Shown in pieces: positions 18,678 to 27,580 of a DNA stretch of 64,000 nt. This stretch comes from Acidovorax sp. NCPPB 4044. GTDB lineage: Bacteria > Pseudomonadota > Gammaproteobacteria > Burkholderiales > Burkholderiaceae_C. The translations under genes were made by a program, and so were the position numbers. How positions within the stretch are numbered: position 1 is the stretch's first letter; each line of letters begins with the position of its first letter. Where the stretch lies: positions 3,564,001 to 3,628,000 of the forward strand of contig NZ_JAMCOS010000001.1 in the NCBI RefSeq assembly GCF_028069655.1. Reading direction: 5' to 3'. The notes under the pieces are model-generated. The model was not told where the DNA came from and searched no databases. It worked only from the letters and a program-made list of their open reading frames with translations.

Positions 18678-18738
18678 CCCTGCGATCTGCCAAGCGGCCC
18701 CTTTGCAACACCCCAACAACAACATACACGGGCGCTCC

Positions 18739-19299
18739 ATGACTACCCCGACATCCCAGGCACCGGCAACTGTGAACGACACTCTCGCGCTGGACGAGAA
18801 AGCGCTGCAGTACGCGGCAACGCAAGACCTCGACGACGGCGCGGTGACCCCGGCCTATGGTCCACACCGCGACGCGATCGTGAAGCTGCTCAACGACGCG
18901 CTCGCCACCGAACTGGTGTGCGTGCTGCGCTACAAGCGCCACTACTTCACGGCGGACGGCCTGGAGTCCCCCGCGATCGCTGCCGAATTCCTCGTGCATG
19001 CGAACGAGGAAGCGGCCCACGCAGACCTGATCGCGCAGCGCATCGTCCAGTTGGGCGGCGAGCCCGACTTCCGCCCACGCACGCTGGAAGAGCGTAGCCA
19101 TGCCCAGTACGACGAATCTTCGGACCTGAAGGCGATGGTGCGTGCCAACCTGGTTGCAGAGCGCATTGCCGTCGAAGCCTACCGCCAGATGATCTCGCTG
19201 ATCGGCGACAAGGATCCGACCACGCGCCGCATGCTCGAAGGCATCCTCGCCGACGAGGAAGAGCATGCCGATGAACTCAAGGATTGGCTGCACCGCTGA
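18739..19299 (+). CDS. Ferritin-like / bacterioferritin-type di-iron protein
   Basis: A 186-residue four-helix protein with ferritin-type ligand patterns: ATELVCVLRYKRHYF, EEAAHADLIAQRI (ExxH), AERIAVEAYRQM and DEEEHADEL (ExxH). These suggest an iron-storage or Dps-like role, but the N-terminal 35 residues are not ferritin-like and no heme ligand can be assigned. It sits in a stress-type cluster between the DUF883 and BON genes. Assignment to a ferritin subgroup is uncertain. Confidence 0.85.
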   Translation: MTTPTSQAPATVNDTLALDEKALQYAATQDLDDGAVTPAYGPHRDAIVKLLNDALATELVCVLRYKRHYFTADGLESPAIAAEFLVHANEEAAHADLIAQRIVQLGGEPDFRPRTLEERSHAQYDESSDLKAMVRANLVAERIAVEAYRQMISLIGDKDPTTRRMLEGILADEEEHADELKDWLHR

Positions 19300-19409
19300 C
19301 GCGCAGCCCGCCCTGGTAGACAGTGCATCGGTCAAGGAGGGTGCAACAGACCGATGGACTGAAGGATGTCCCGCACCCGTGTTCTCTCAACCAAACCAAG
19401 GAAATAACC

Positions 19410-19724
19410 ATGAAGTACGCTCGTGCCCTCGCTTTCGCAGCCCTCGCTGGCGCCACCATCGTCACCACCGGATGCTCGGTGGCACGCGACCAGCAGACCG
19501 TCGGCTCCTATGTGGACGACGCCGGCATCACCACGGCCGTGAAGGCCAAGATGGCGGAAGACAAGTCCGTGTCGGCCACGTCGATCAGCGTGGAGACGCT
19601 GAACGGCACGGTGCAGCTCTCGGGCTTCGCCAAGTCGCAGACCGAGAAGGACCGCGCTGAATCGATCGCCCGCAACACCAAGCACGTGCGTGACGTGCGC
19701 AACAGCATCGTCGTGCGCCCCTGA
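19410..19724 (+). CDS. BON-domain lipoprotein
   Basis: A 104-residue envelope protein. A signal peptide with lipobox VTTGCS gives a lipidated Cys22, and a single BON domain follows (VKAKMAEDKSVSATSISVET, LNGTVQLSGFAKS), the OsmY-like lipid-binding fold. AAGGAAA lies before the ATG. Position next to DUF1328, DUF883 and ferritin-like genes suggests envelope or osmotic stress. A clear terminator follows. Confidence 0.9.
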   Translation: MKYARALAFAALAGATIVTTGCSVARDQQTVGSYVDDAGITTAVKAKMAEDKSVSATSISVETLNGTVQLSGFAKSQTEKDRAESIARNTKHVRDVRNSIVVRP

Positions 19725-19772
19725 GGCACAGCGGCAGGCGGGCTTCCGGGCCCCTGCCTGCACCTCTTCAGA

Positions 19773-19795
19773 CAGGCTCCATCGGAGCCTGTTTT
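19773..19795 (+). terminator. Terminator after the BON lipoprotein gene
   Basis: CAGGCTCC-ATC-GGAGCCTG followed by TTTT: an 8-base perfect stem with a 3-base loop and a T-run. Confidence 0.85.
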
Positions 19796-19835
19796 CTTTG
19801 GTGCTCCTCTCCCCCCAGCGACTAAGCTCTGCGCC

Positions 19836-20912
19836 ATGCAGGTTTTCAATTGCGACCAGTGCGGTCATCTCGTTTTCTTCGACAGCGTCCAGTGCCTGCA
19901 CTGCGGCGCGAAGCTCGCCTTCCTCGCCGACCAGCTCGTGATGGCGGCGCTGGCGCCGGCGGTGCCCGGGCTGCACGCCGACGGCGATCTGTGGCAGCGC
20001 GTGCCGTCGCACCGCACGGAGAGCGCACAGCCGCTCTATCGCCTCTGCCACAACCGCATCGCGCACGGCACCTGCAATTTCGCCGTGCCGGCCGACGATC
20101 CGCAGCGGCTGTGCCCTTCGTGCCGGCAGACGCGCATCCTGCCCGACCTCTCCGAACCCGCGAACCTGCGGCGCTGGAAACAGATCGAGCATGCCAAGCG
20201 GCAGCTCTACTACACGCTGGCCCGCCTGGGCCTGCAACCCGCGCCCGATGGCGCCAGCCCGGTGTTCGAGTTCCTGGCCGACCAACCCGGCCACCGCGTC
20301 ATGACGGGCCATGCGGGCGGCACCATCACGCTCAACGTGGCCGAGGCCGACGACGACGAGCGGGCGCGGCTGCGGCTCGCCCTGCACGAGCCCTACCGCA
20401 CGCTGCTCGGCCACCTGCGCCACGAATCGGGGCATTTCTACTGGGACCACCTGCTGCAGGGCTCGGGCCGGGTCGAGCAATTCCGGGCGGTCTTCGGCGA
20501 CGAGCGGCAGGACTATGCCGCAGCGCTGCAGGCCTATTACGCCAGCAGCCCGCACCTGGGCGCATGGCGCGAAAACCATGTGAGCGCCTACGCCACGGCC
20601 CACCCCTGGGAGGACTGGGCAGAAACCTGGGCCCACTACCTGCACATGGTCGATCTGCTGGAAACCGCGTCCAGCTACCACACGGGCCTGCAGATCCCCC
20701 ACGGCGACACCAGCGACAGCTACCGCGTGGGCAACCCCTTCGCGACGCCCGAACCCGATTTCGACACCATGGTCCGCGAATGGGTGCCGCTGACCCTGCT
20801 GCTCAACAGCCTGAACCGCAGCCTCGGCCAGCAGGACGCCTATCCCTTCGCCCTCTCCACCGGAGCGCTGGCCAAGCTGCGGTTCGTGCACGACCTCGTG
20901 CAGTCCGCCTGA
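19836..20912 (+). CDS. Putative zinc-binding metallopeptidase with N-terminal zinc ribbon
   Basis: A 358-residue protein. A zinc ribbon opens the protein (CDQCGHLVFF...CLHCG), with further cysteines in CHNRIAHGTCNF and LCPSCRQT. The metallopeptidase motif is RHESGHFYWDHLL (HExxH). This architecture matches the zinc_ribbon_6 family annotated as putative zinc-binding peptidases; no substrate is known. It is transcribed alone and convergent with coaD. Confidence 0.88.
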   Translation: MQVFNCDQCGHLVFFDSVQCLHCGAKLAFLADQLVMAALAPAVPGLHADGDLWQRVPSHRTESAQPLYRLCHNRIAHGTCNFAVPADDPQRLCPSCRQTRILPDLSEPANLRRWKQIEHAKRQLYYTLARLGLQPAPDGASPVFEFLADQPGHRVMTGHAGGTITLNVAEADDDERARLRLALHEPYRTLLGHLRHESGHFYWDHLLQGSGRVEQFRAVFGDERQDYAAALQAYYASSPHLGAWRENHVSAYATAHPWEDWAETWAHYLHMVDLLETASSYHTGLQIPHGDTSDSYRVGNPFATPEPDFDTMVREWVPLTLLLNSLNRSLGQQDAYPFALSTGALAKLRFVHDLVQSA

Positions 20913-21051
20913 CCTCCTGCATCTGCGCTGCCGCCGGGAGTTGCCGCATCGCCTTCCCGGGCGTCGCCCGCGGTCCGGCGCGGAACGCCAGCCCGCTCCC
21001 GCTGCACAGGCGGCAGGCGTTCGGCGGGCCTTCGCCCGCACGGCAGGCGCT

Positions 21052-21558
21052 TCAGGGAGCAGCGGGCACCATCGCCCGCACCTTGCCGGCGAGCCGCTCG
21101 CAGACGGGCACGGAGACGAATTTGTCCACCTCGCCGCCCAGCACGGCGATCTCGCGCACGAAGGTGCTGCTGATGAACTGGTACCGGTCGCTGGGCGTGA
21201 GGAAGACGGTCTCGACCTCCGGCATGAGGCTGCGGTTCATGCCGGCCAGCTGGAATTCGTAGTCGAAATCGGTCACCGCGCGCAGGCCGCGCACCATGGC
21301 CTTGCCGCCGCGCGCCACCACGAAGTCGCGCAGCAGCCCCGAGAAGCTCTCCACCTCGACCTGCGGATAGGGCCGCACGGCCTCGCGCACCATCTCGATG
21401 CGCTCTTCCAGGCTGAACAGCGTCTTCTTGTGGTGGCCTGCGGCCACGGCCACGGTCACACGGCCGAACAGTTGCGTGGCGCGGCGCACGACGTCCTCAT
21501 GGCCCAGCGTGATGGGATCGAAGGTGCCGGGATAGATGGCGAGGACGTTCTGGGCCAT
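21052..21558 (-). CDS. coaD: Phosphopantetheine adenylyltransferase
   Basis: A 168-residue enzyme of coenzyme A synthesis. The nucleotidyltransferase motif is YPGTFDPITLGHEDVV (HxGH type, with TxGH), and MVRGLRAVTDFDYE and PSDRYQFISSTFVREIA are diagnostic of CoaD. It lies downstream of rsmD on the same strand, a widespread order. The start MAQNVLAIYPGTF is conserved. Confidence 0.97.
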   Translation of the reverse strand: MAQNVLAIYPGTFDPITLGHEDVVRRATQLFGRVTVAVAAGHHKKTLFSLEERIEMVREAVRPYPQVEVESFSGLLRDFVVARGGKAMVRGLRAVTDFDYEFQLAGMNRSLMPEVETVFLTPSDRYQFISSTFVREIAVLGGEVDKFVSVPVCERLAGKVRAMVPAAP

Positions 21559-21699
21559 GGCGGACGGTGCTCCTGTGCGTGGGCTGATGCGGGGGCCGCG
21601 CGCTCCCCGCGCAACGGCCGTGGGGCGGATTATTGCAGCGTGCCCCGCCCGCCCCTGTCGCTCCCGGCCCGGACCCGGCGGATCCGATGAAACTGGCCC

Positions 21700-21745
21700 C
21701 ATGCCGCCGATTTCATTGAATAGTTTGCTATTTAATTTATAGCAA
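21700..21745 (-). repeat. Dispersed 3'-end hairpin repeat, copy B
   Basis: Stem TTGCTAT (21725-21731), spacer TTAATTT, stem ATAGCAA (21739-21745), and on the minus strand a tail ending ATCGGCGGCATG. It begins one base after the rsmD stop codon, in the rsmD-coaD gap. Confidence 0.85.
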
Positions 21746-21746
21746 T

Positions 21747-22415
21747 CTAGACCTTGCGAAGCAAGTGGGCATGCACGGCGCCCGCCCGCAGGTGCCGGTG
21801 CACGGCCAGCCCGAAGGGCGCGAGCGCGGCATCGTCCCAGGCCTGGGGCGCTTCGAGGTAGACCCACCCGTCATCCGCCAGCCCGGGCACGGCCGCGGCG
21901 AGCGCGGCCTCGAACAGCCCGCCCTCGAACGGCGGATCGAGCAGCACCAGGTGCGTGGAGCGCGGAGCCCGCTGGCGCAGTGCGGCCAGGCCGTCGCCGC
22001 GCTGCACGCGCACGGTCTCGGCGCCCAGCTTGTCGCACGACTTGCGCAACTGCTCGGCCAGCCCGGCATCGCCCTCGACGAGCAGCACCTCGGCCGCGCC
22101 GCGCGATGCGGCCTCCAGGCCCAGCACGCCGGTGCCGGCGAACGCATCGACGCAGTGCCAGCCGGCGAGGTCCTGGCCCAGCCAGTTGAAGAGCGTCTCG
22201 CGCACGCGGTCCGGCGTGGGCCGCAACCCTGGCCGCTGCAGCACCGGCAGGCGCGTGCGCTTCCACTGGCCACCGATGATCCGGACCTCGCCCGCGCCGC
22301 GGTGCGCGGGCTCGGGCGCCGCGGCAGGGCCGGCAGCGGCGCGCGCAGAGGAGCGCGCGGGCCGGGCCGCCGGGCGGGGTGCGGATGCGCCGGGCCGGGA
22401 GGGCGCGCGGCTCAT
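21747..22415 (-). CDS. rsmD: 16S rRNA (guanine(966)-N(2))-methyltransferase
   Basis: A 222-residue SAM-dependent methyltransferase acting on 16S rRNA G966. VRIIGGQWKRTRLPV, RPTPDRVRETLFNWLG, DAFAGTGVLGLEAASRGA and the catalytic LLDPPF motif are all present. The first 40 residues are an Ala/Pro/Arg-rich extension absent from shorter homologues. Its ATG overlaps the stop of the upstream M16 gene by 4 bases (ATGA), so the two are translationally coupled. Repeat copy B abuts its stop codon. Confidence 0.95.
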   Translation of the reverse strand: MSRAPSRPGASAPRPAARPARSSARAAAGPAAAPEPAHRGAGEVRIIGGQWKRTRLPVLQRPGLRPTPDRVRETLFNWLGQDLAGWHCVDAFAGTGVLGLEAASRGAAEVLLVEGDAGLAEQLRKSCDKLGAETVRVQRGDGLAALRQRAPRSTHLVLLDPPFEGGLFEAALAAAVPGLADDGWVYLEAPQAWDDAALAPFGLAVHRHLRAGAVHAHLLRKV

Positions 22416-23773
22416 GGCGCGCTCCCGCCGACCACCACGGTCACCATGCGGTCCGGCTGCAGCTTGCGCGCCAGTGCGGCGCGGATGTCGGCCGCGGTGA
22501 GGGCCTCGACACGGTCGGTCCAGTGCTCCAGGTAATCCAGCGGCAGATCGTTCCAGGCGATGTTGACCACGTTGCCCAGCAGCTTGCGGTTGCTGTCGAT
22601 GCGCAGCGCGAAGCCGCCGATGAGGTTGTCCTTGGCCGCGCGCAGTTCGGCGGCGGTCGGGCCCTCCGCGACGAAGCGGGCCAGCACCTCGCGCGAAACC
22701 TTCACGGCCTGCTCCGCCTGGTCCGGGCGGGTCTGCAGGCCGACGACGAAGGGCCCCGCATCCAGCCCCGGCGAGAACTGGCTGTAGACGCTGTAGCTCA
22801 GGCCCCGCTTCTCGCGCACCTCCTCGGTCAGCCGCGACGTGAACCCGCCGCCGCCCAGGATGTGGTTGCCCACCAGCAGCGCGAGAAAATCCGGGTCCTT
22901 GCGGGGAAAGCTCGGCTGGCCGATCAGCACATGGGCCTGCGCCGAGGCGAACGGAATTTTTTCTTCCGCCGGCTTGTCCAGCGCCTGCACACGCGGCACA
23001 GCGGGCAGCGGCGCGCAGCCCGTGGCGTCCGATGCGGGCAGGCGCGAGAGCAGCGTCTGCGCCAGGGTCTGGGCCTGCGCTCGCGTGACGGCGCCCACGA
23101 TGCTCACGCGGGCCCGGCAGGCCTGCAGGTAGCGCGCGTGGAAGGCCTGCAGGTCCGCCACCTCGATGCGCGCGAGCGTCTCGGGCGTGGTGCGCTGCCC
23201 GTAGGGATGGGTGCCGAAGACGGCCTGCGCGAACGCCTTGCCGGCCACCGTGCCGGGACGGGTCTCGGCCTCCTTGAGGGATGCGCTCCAGCGTGCGCGC
23301 TCGCGCTGCCACACGTCCTGCGGGAAGGCGGGCTGGGCGATCTGCCGTGCGGCCAGCCGCGCGGCGCGGTCCAGCAGGCCGGCGTCGGTGAGCGACCTGA
23401 GCGAATAGCTGAAGCCGTCGCGCTCGGCCGAGGCCGACAGGCTGGCGCCCAGGTCGGCCCAGGCCTCGCCCAGGGCGTTCTCGTCCATCGCGGGCTCGCC
23501 GCCCTCGCCGCGCACGCCCTTGGACGTCATGGCCGCCGCGGCGCCCGCCAGGCCGGCCTGCGGCGCGGGGTCGCGCCGGGTGCCGGCATCGAAATCGACC
23601 TGCACGTCCACCATCGGGATGCCCGGGCTCTCGACCAGCCAGATGCGGGCGCCATTGGGCTCCGTCCAGTGCTGGATGGGCAGCAGCGCCCAGGCGGATT
23701 GCGTGCCCAGCAGGCCGCATGCCGCCGCGAACATTGCGCGAGCAGCTACTTTTTTGATAGCAAAAGTCATCAT
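22412..23773 (-). CDS. M16-family zinc peptidase, non-catalytic partner
   Basis: A 453-residue secreted or periplasmic protein of the M16B (insulinase/pitrilysin) fold, with a signal peptide ending near ALG/SAWA. At the place where active members have HxxEH it reads LAGAAAAMTSKGVRG, so the zinc site is missing. The R/Y-type C-terminal half, LNxL/GLSYSVYSQFSP, is intact. Inactive and active M16 subunits commonly pair; the active one is encoded 159 bases upstream. Two start codons (ATGATG) exist; the first residues MTFAIKKVAAR overlap a possible dispersed repeat. Confidence 0.92.
   Translation of the reverse strand: MMTFAIKKVAARAMFAAACGLLGTQSAWALLPIQHWTEPNGARIWLVESPGIPMVDVQVDFDAGTRRDPAPQAGLAGAAAAMTSKGVRGEGGEPAMDENALGEAWADLGASLSASAERDGFSYSLRSLTDAGLLDRAARLAARQIAQPAFPQDVWQRERARWSASLKEAETRPGTVAGKAFAQAVFGTHPYGQRTTPETLARIEVADLQAFHARYLQACRARVSIVGAVTRAQAQTLAQTLLSRLPASDATGCAPLPAVPRVQALDKPAEEKIPFASAQAHVLIGQPSFPRKDPDFLALLVGNHILGGGGFTSRLTEEVREKRGLSYSVYSQFSPGLDAGPFVVGLQTRPDQAEQAVKVSREVLARFVAEGPTAAELRAAKDNLIGGFALRIDSNRKLLGNVVNIAWNDLPLDYLEHWTDRVEALTAADIRAALARKLQPDRMVTVVVGGSAP
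23735..23761 (-). repeat. Possible repeat fragment within the M16 signal-peptide region
   Basis: On the minus strand, GCTATCAAAAAAGTAGCTGC followed by TCGCGCA. This resembles an AT-containing GATAGCTGCTTGCGC-type element I associate with Comamonadaceae genomes, and here it encodes residues 5-13 of the signal peptide. The match is from memory and partial. Confidence 0.35.
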
Positions 23774-23932
23774 CGGAAGTTCTTCTTTCCGGCGGCTGCT
23801 GGCAGCCGCCTCAGTGGTCCATCGCGCCGCAGGCACGCCCGCGGCGGGGGAACGGGCGCATCCGTCCGGAGCCGTGGCCTCCTTGCCCCGAGGGCGTGGG
23901 AAGCCGAAGCCGCAGAGGAGCGCAGAAGCACA

Positions 23933-25384
23933 TCAGTGCATGCGCCCATCGGTGTTCGCGGGCGCGGCCGGGCGGCGGGTGCCGGGGGCCACGGGCTGGG
24001 GCAGCAGCGTCGCCACGGTGAGCTGGTCGTCGCCGAAGTAACGCGCGGCGACGGCCTGCACCTGGGCGGGCGTCACGGCGCGCAAGAGCGCGAGCAGGCG
24101 GGCATCGGCGTCGGGCGGCAGGCCCTGCACCCAGTTGCTGCCCAGGTCGCTGGCCTGGGCCTGCAACGAATCGCGCGCATAGATGGTGGAGGCGGCCCAC
24201 TGCGTCTTCACGCGGGAGAGTTCGGCATCGCCCACGCCTTCGCGGGCCACGCGCGCCACCTCGGCACGCAGCGCGGCCTCGACCTCCTGGGCGGTCTTGC
24301 CGGCGGCCGGCACGCCCGTGAGCAGGAAAAGGCTCGGGCCCCGGCCCATGACCGACGCACCGCTGTCCGCGCCGTCGGCCACGCGGTCGGCGCCCTGGCT
24401 CAGCGCGCGGTCCAGGCGCGCCCCGTCGTAGCCGCTCAGCACGCCCGAGAGCACCATGAGCGCCAGCGCATCGCGGTCGGAATCGGCAAGGCCCTCCAGC
24501 CGCTCCACGCTGGGCACGCGGAAGGCCAGCGCCACGAAGGCCTGTTCGGCCGGCGCCTTGAAATCGATGCGGCGCAGGCCGCGCTGCGCGGGCTCGGTGC
24601 GCGGCTTGCGGGCGGGCACGGCACGCGCGGGGATGCGGCCATAGGTCTGCTCGGCGAGCGCACGGACGGCCTCCGGGTCCACGTCGCCGGCCACCACCAC
24701 GGCGGCATTGGCGGGCACATACCACTGGCGATGGAAGGCGCGCACGTCGTCGGGCGTCATCGCGTCGAGGTCGCTCATCCAGCCGACCACCGGGCGGCGG
24801 TACGGCGAGGACGTGAAGACCGCGGCATTGAGCTGCTCGATCAGCGCGGCGCGGGGCTGGTCGTCGGTGCGCATGCGGCGCTCTTCCTTGATGACCTCGA
24901 TCTCTTTCTTGAACTCTGTGTCCGGCCACTGGTTGTGCGCGAACCGATCGGATTCGAGGCGCATGACCTCCGCGAGCCGCCTGGCGGGAATCTGCTGGTA
25001 GTAGCCCGTGTAGTCGCGGTTGGTGAAGGCGTTCTCCTGGCCGCCCAGCGCGGCGACCCGGCGCGAGAACTGACCGGGCGGCACGGTCTTCGTGCCCTTG
25101 AACATCATGTGCTCCAGCGCGTGGGCGACGCCGGAGGTGCCGTCCACCTCGTCCATCGAGCCCACGCGCACCCAGACCATGTGCACCGCCGTGGGGGCGC
25201 GCCGATCGGGCTGCACGAACAGCTGCATGCCGTTGCGCAACGTGTACTGGCGCACGCTGGGCGCCTGCACGCCGGGTTGGGAACCCTCCGCGGAAGTGGG
25301 GGCGGGGACGGTCGTGGCGGCGGGGGATTGCGCCCCGGCGTGCACGCAGGCCAACAGGCCCAGAAGGGTAAGTGCGCGTTTCAT
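23933..25384 (-). CDS. M16-family zinc peptidase, catalytic partner
   Basis: A 483-residue secreted or periplasmic peptidase. Signal peptide MKRALTLLGLLACVHAGAQS; zinc and catalytic motif His88-A-L-Glu91-His92 in HALEHMMFKG, with a further Glu ligand in EIEVIKEERR (about 161-168). Conserved GxxNAFTNRDYTGYY follows. The C-terminal half is the second M16 domain. It likely works with the inactive partner encoded next. The gene starts only 29 bases from divergent ftsY. Confidence 0.95.
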   Translation of the reverse strand: MKRALTLLGLLACVHAGAQSPAATTVPAPTSAEGSQPGVQAPSVRQYTLRNGMQLFVQPDRRAPTAVHMVWVRVGSMDEVDGTSGVAHALEHMMFKGTKTVPPGQFSRRVAALGGQENAFTNRDYTGYYQQIPARRLAEVMRLESDRFAHNQWPDTEFKKEIEVIKEERRMRTDDQPRAALIEQLNAAVFTSSPYRRPVVGWMSDLDAMTPDDVRAFHRQWYVPANAAVVVAGDVDPEAVRALAEQTYGRIPARAVPARKPRTEPAQRGLRRIDFKAPAEQAFVALAFRVPSVERLEGLADSDRDALALMVLSGVLSGYDGARLDRALSQGADRVADGADSGASVMGRGPSLFLLTGVPAAGKTAQEVEAALRAEVARVAREGVGDAELSRVKTQWAASTIYARDSLQAQASDLGSNWVQGLPPDADARLLALLRAVTPAQVQAVAARYFGDDQLTVATLLPQPVAPGTRRPAAPANTDGRMH

Positions 25385-25413
25385 AGAATGGCTGCGATTC
25401 TAAGAACCCGCCG

Positions 25414-26901
25414 ATGTTCAGTTTTTTCAAGAAAAAGCCCGCCCCACCGCCACCCGCCGAGGTGCCCTCCACCCCGCCGTCGGCCACGCCCGGAACCGCT
25501 GCGCCCGAAGCGCCTGCGACCGCACCCGCACCCGCGCAGGTGCAGGCACCTGCCCCCGTGCCCCCCGCCGCGGCGGAGCCCCCTGCCGCCACCGGCGCAC
25601 TCGGCTGGCTGCGCAACCAGTTCGCCAAGGCACCCGCACCGGCCGCACCGCCCGAGGCGGCACCGGTGCCTCCTGCGCCATTGCCTGCGCCCCCCGTGGC
25701 CGTACCGCCGCCCACCGCCCCGATGGCCGCACCGCCACCGGTCGTGCCCCAGGTTCCGGTGACTGCCCCGGTGCCGCCGGCCGTGCCTGTCGCCGCTCCG
25801 GCAGCCCTCGCGCCGCCTCCTGCGGCCCCCGCGCCGGTCGTTCCGGTGCCTTCGGGCCCTGCACCCGCGCCCCAGCACGCTGCGCCCCCCGCGCCGGTGC
25901 GCGCGCCCGTGCCGACGCCAGTACCCGCACCCGCACCCGCACCGCAACCCTTGCCGGTGCCCGCAGCGTCCCCCGTGCCCGCGCCGCCCCCGGCGCCCGA
26001 GGAGCGCAAGGGCTGGCTCGACCGGCTCAAGAACGGCCTGCGCAAGACCGGCGGCAGCATCGCCACGGTCTTCACCGGCACGCAGATCAGCGACGCGCTC
26101 TACGAAGAACTCGAAGAAGCCCTGTTGATGGCCGACACCGGCGTGAAGGCCACCGAACACCTGCTGCGCGACCTCAAGCGCCGCGTGAAGGAGGCCAAGG
26201 CCACCGATCCTGCGGCCGTCAAGGCGCTGCTGGCCGACGCGCTGGCCGACCTGCTGCGCCCGCTCGAAAAGCCGCTGGAGATCGGGCGCCACACGCCCAC
26301 CGTGATCATGGTGGCCGGCGTCAACGGCGCGGGCAAGACCACCTCCATCGGCAAGCTCACCAAGCACCTCGCCAACGAAGGCGCCGCCGTGCTGCTGGCC
26401 GCGGCCGACACCTTCCGTGCCGCGGCGCGCGAGCAGCTCGGCGTCTGGGCCGACCGCAATACGGTGGAGATCGTCAGCCAGGAAGGCGGCGACCCCGCGG
26501 CCGTGAGCTTCGATGCCGTCAGCGCCGGCAAGGCACGCGGCAAGGACGTGGTGCTGGTGGACACGGCCGGCCGCCTGCCCACGCAACTGCACCTCATGCA
26601 GGAGTTGCAGAAGATCAAGCGCGTGATCACCAAGGCCGACGGCACCGCGCCGCACGAGGTGCTGCTCGTGATCGACGGCAACACGGGGCAGAACGCCCTC
26701 GCCCAGGTGCGGGCCTTCGACGATGCGCTGCAGCTCACGGGCCTGATCGTCACCAAGCTCGACGGCACCGCCAAGGGCGGCGTGCTGGCCGCCATCGCCC
26801 AGGAGCGGCCCGTGCCGGTGTACTTCGTCGGCGTGGGCGAGAAGCTCGAAGACCTCGAGACCTTCGACGCACGCGAATTCGCGCAGGCCCTGCTGGCCTG
26901 A
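25414..26901 (+). CDS. ftsY: Signal recognition particle receptor FtsY
   Basis: A 495-residue SRP GTPase receptor that delivers membrane-protein ribosomes to the translocon. It opens MFSFFKKK, then residues 9-194 are an extreme Pro/Ala low-complexity segment instead of the acidic A domain seen in E. coli. The NG domain (about 196-495) is complete: GVNGAGKTTS with P-loop Lys near 308, DTFRAAAREQL, DTAGRLPTQ and TKLDGTAKGG. The divergent M16 gene and downstream rsmD/coaD order is a common betaproteobacterial block. Confidence 0.96.
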   Translation: MFSFFKKKPAPPPPAEVPSTPPSATPGTAAPEAPATAPAPAQVQAPAPVPPAAAEPPAATGALGWLRNQFAKAPAPAAPPEAAPVPPAPLPAPPVAVPPPTAPMAAPPPVVPQVPVTAPVPPAVPVAAPAALAPPPAAPAPVVPVPSGPAPAPQHAAPPAPVRAPVPTPVPAPAPAPQPLPVPAASPVPAPPPAPEERKGWLDRLKNGLRKTGGSIATVFTGTQISDALYEELEEALLMADTGVKATEHLLRDLKRRVKEAKATDPAAVKALLADALADLLRPLEKPLEIGRHTPTVIMVAGVNGAGKTTSIGKLTKHLANEGAAVLLAAADTFRAAAREQLGVWADRNTVEIVSQEGGDPAAVSFDAVSAGKARGKDVVLVDTAGRLPTQLHLMQELQKIKRVITKADGTAPHEVLLVIDGNTGQNALAQVRAFDDALQLTGLIVTKLDGTAKGGVLAAIAQERPVPVYFVGVGEKLEDLETFDAREFAQALLA

Positions 26902-27088
26902 CCGCGCCCGGGCACGGGGCTCCGGGCCCGTGCACCGCGGCGTTGGAGCGAATTGCCGGGTGATCTCGACAGGAGCCGGACGTATGCCCCGGATCGCACT
27001 CGGGATACGGGAACACAGGCAGACTTCCTACGGCGCCGCGGGAGGGCAAAAAGACAATGGAATTTCCCAACGACACCAAGGAAATGCC

Positions 27089-27580
27089 ATGCCCACGACC
27101 CCACGTTCCGCTCCCGATGCCTGCACCCTGCTCGATGCCGACCACCGCAAGGTCAAGAAGATGTTCAAGGAATACGATGAACTGGTCGGCTCCAAGGCCA
27201 AGAGCGCTGCAGCCAGGAAGCTGGAATTGGCGCAGCAGATCTGCATCGAACTGACGGTGCACGCGCAGATCGAAGAGGAAATCTTCTACCCCGCGCTCCG
27301 CGAAGCGCTCAAGGAAACCGACCTGCTCGACGAAGCCGAGGTCGAGCATGCGAGCGCCAAGGATCTGATCGCCCAGATCCAGGATGCCGATCTGGCCGAC
27401 GACAAGTTCGACGCCAAGGTCACGGTGCTGGGCGAATACATCGACCACCACGTGAAGGAAGAGCGCAACGAGATCTTCGTCAAGGCCCGTGCCTCGCGGA
27501 AGCTGGACCTCGTCGCGATGCGCGAGACCCTCCAGGCCCGCAAGGAAGAACTCATGGCGGAAATGGTCGAGATGGCCTGA
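27089..27580 (+). CDS. Hemerythrin-domain protein
   Basis: A 163-residue four-helix protein. Hemerythrin-type ligands are visible: His in DADHRKVKKMF, HAQIEEEIFYPAL (HxxxE), the His in EVEHASAKDL and IDHHVKEERNEIF (HxxxE). Such proteins bind a di-iron centre that senses or carries O2 or NO, or repairs iron-sulfur sites. The ATG at 27089 is preceded by AAGGAAA; longer upstream frames lack coding character. Monocistronic, upstream of rpoH. Confidence 0.9.
   Translation: MPTTPRSAPDACTLLDADHRKVKKMFKEYDELVGSKAKSAAARKLELAQQICIELTVHAQIEEEIFYPALREALKETDLLDEAEVEHASAKDLIAQIQDADLADDKFDAKVTVLGEYIDHHVKEERNEIFVKARASRKLDLVAMRETLQARKEELMAEMVEMA

Noticed and set aside
22379..25762. Open frame of over 1100 codons on the plus strand opposite rsmD and the M16 genes
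   Set aside because: Shadow of minus-strand genes whose motifs (LLDPPF, HALEH) are unambiguous.
25438..25995. Pro/Ala coding region of ftsY as a variable tandem repeat
   Set aside because: Codons vary and no unit repeats exactly; it is low-complexity protein, not a DNA tandem array.
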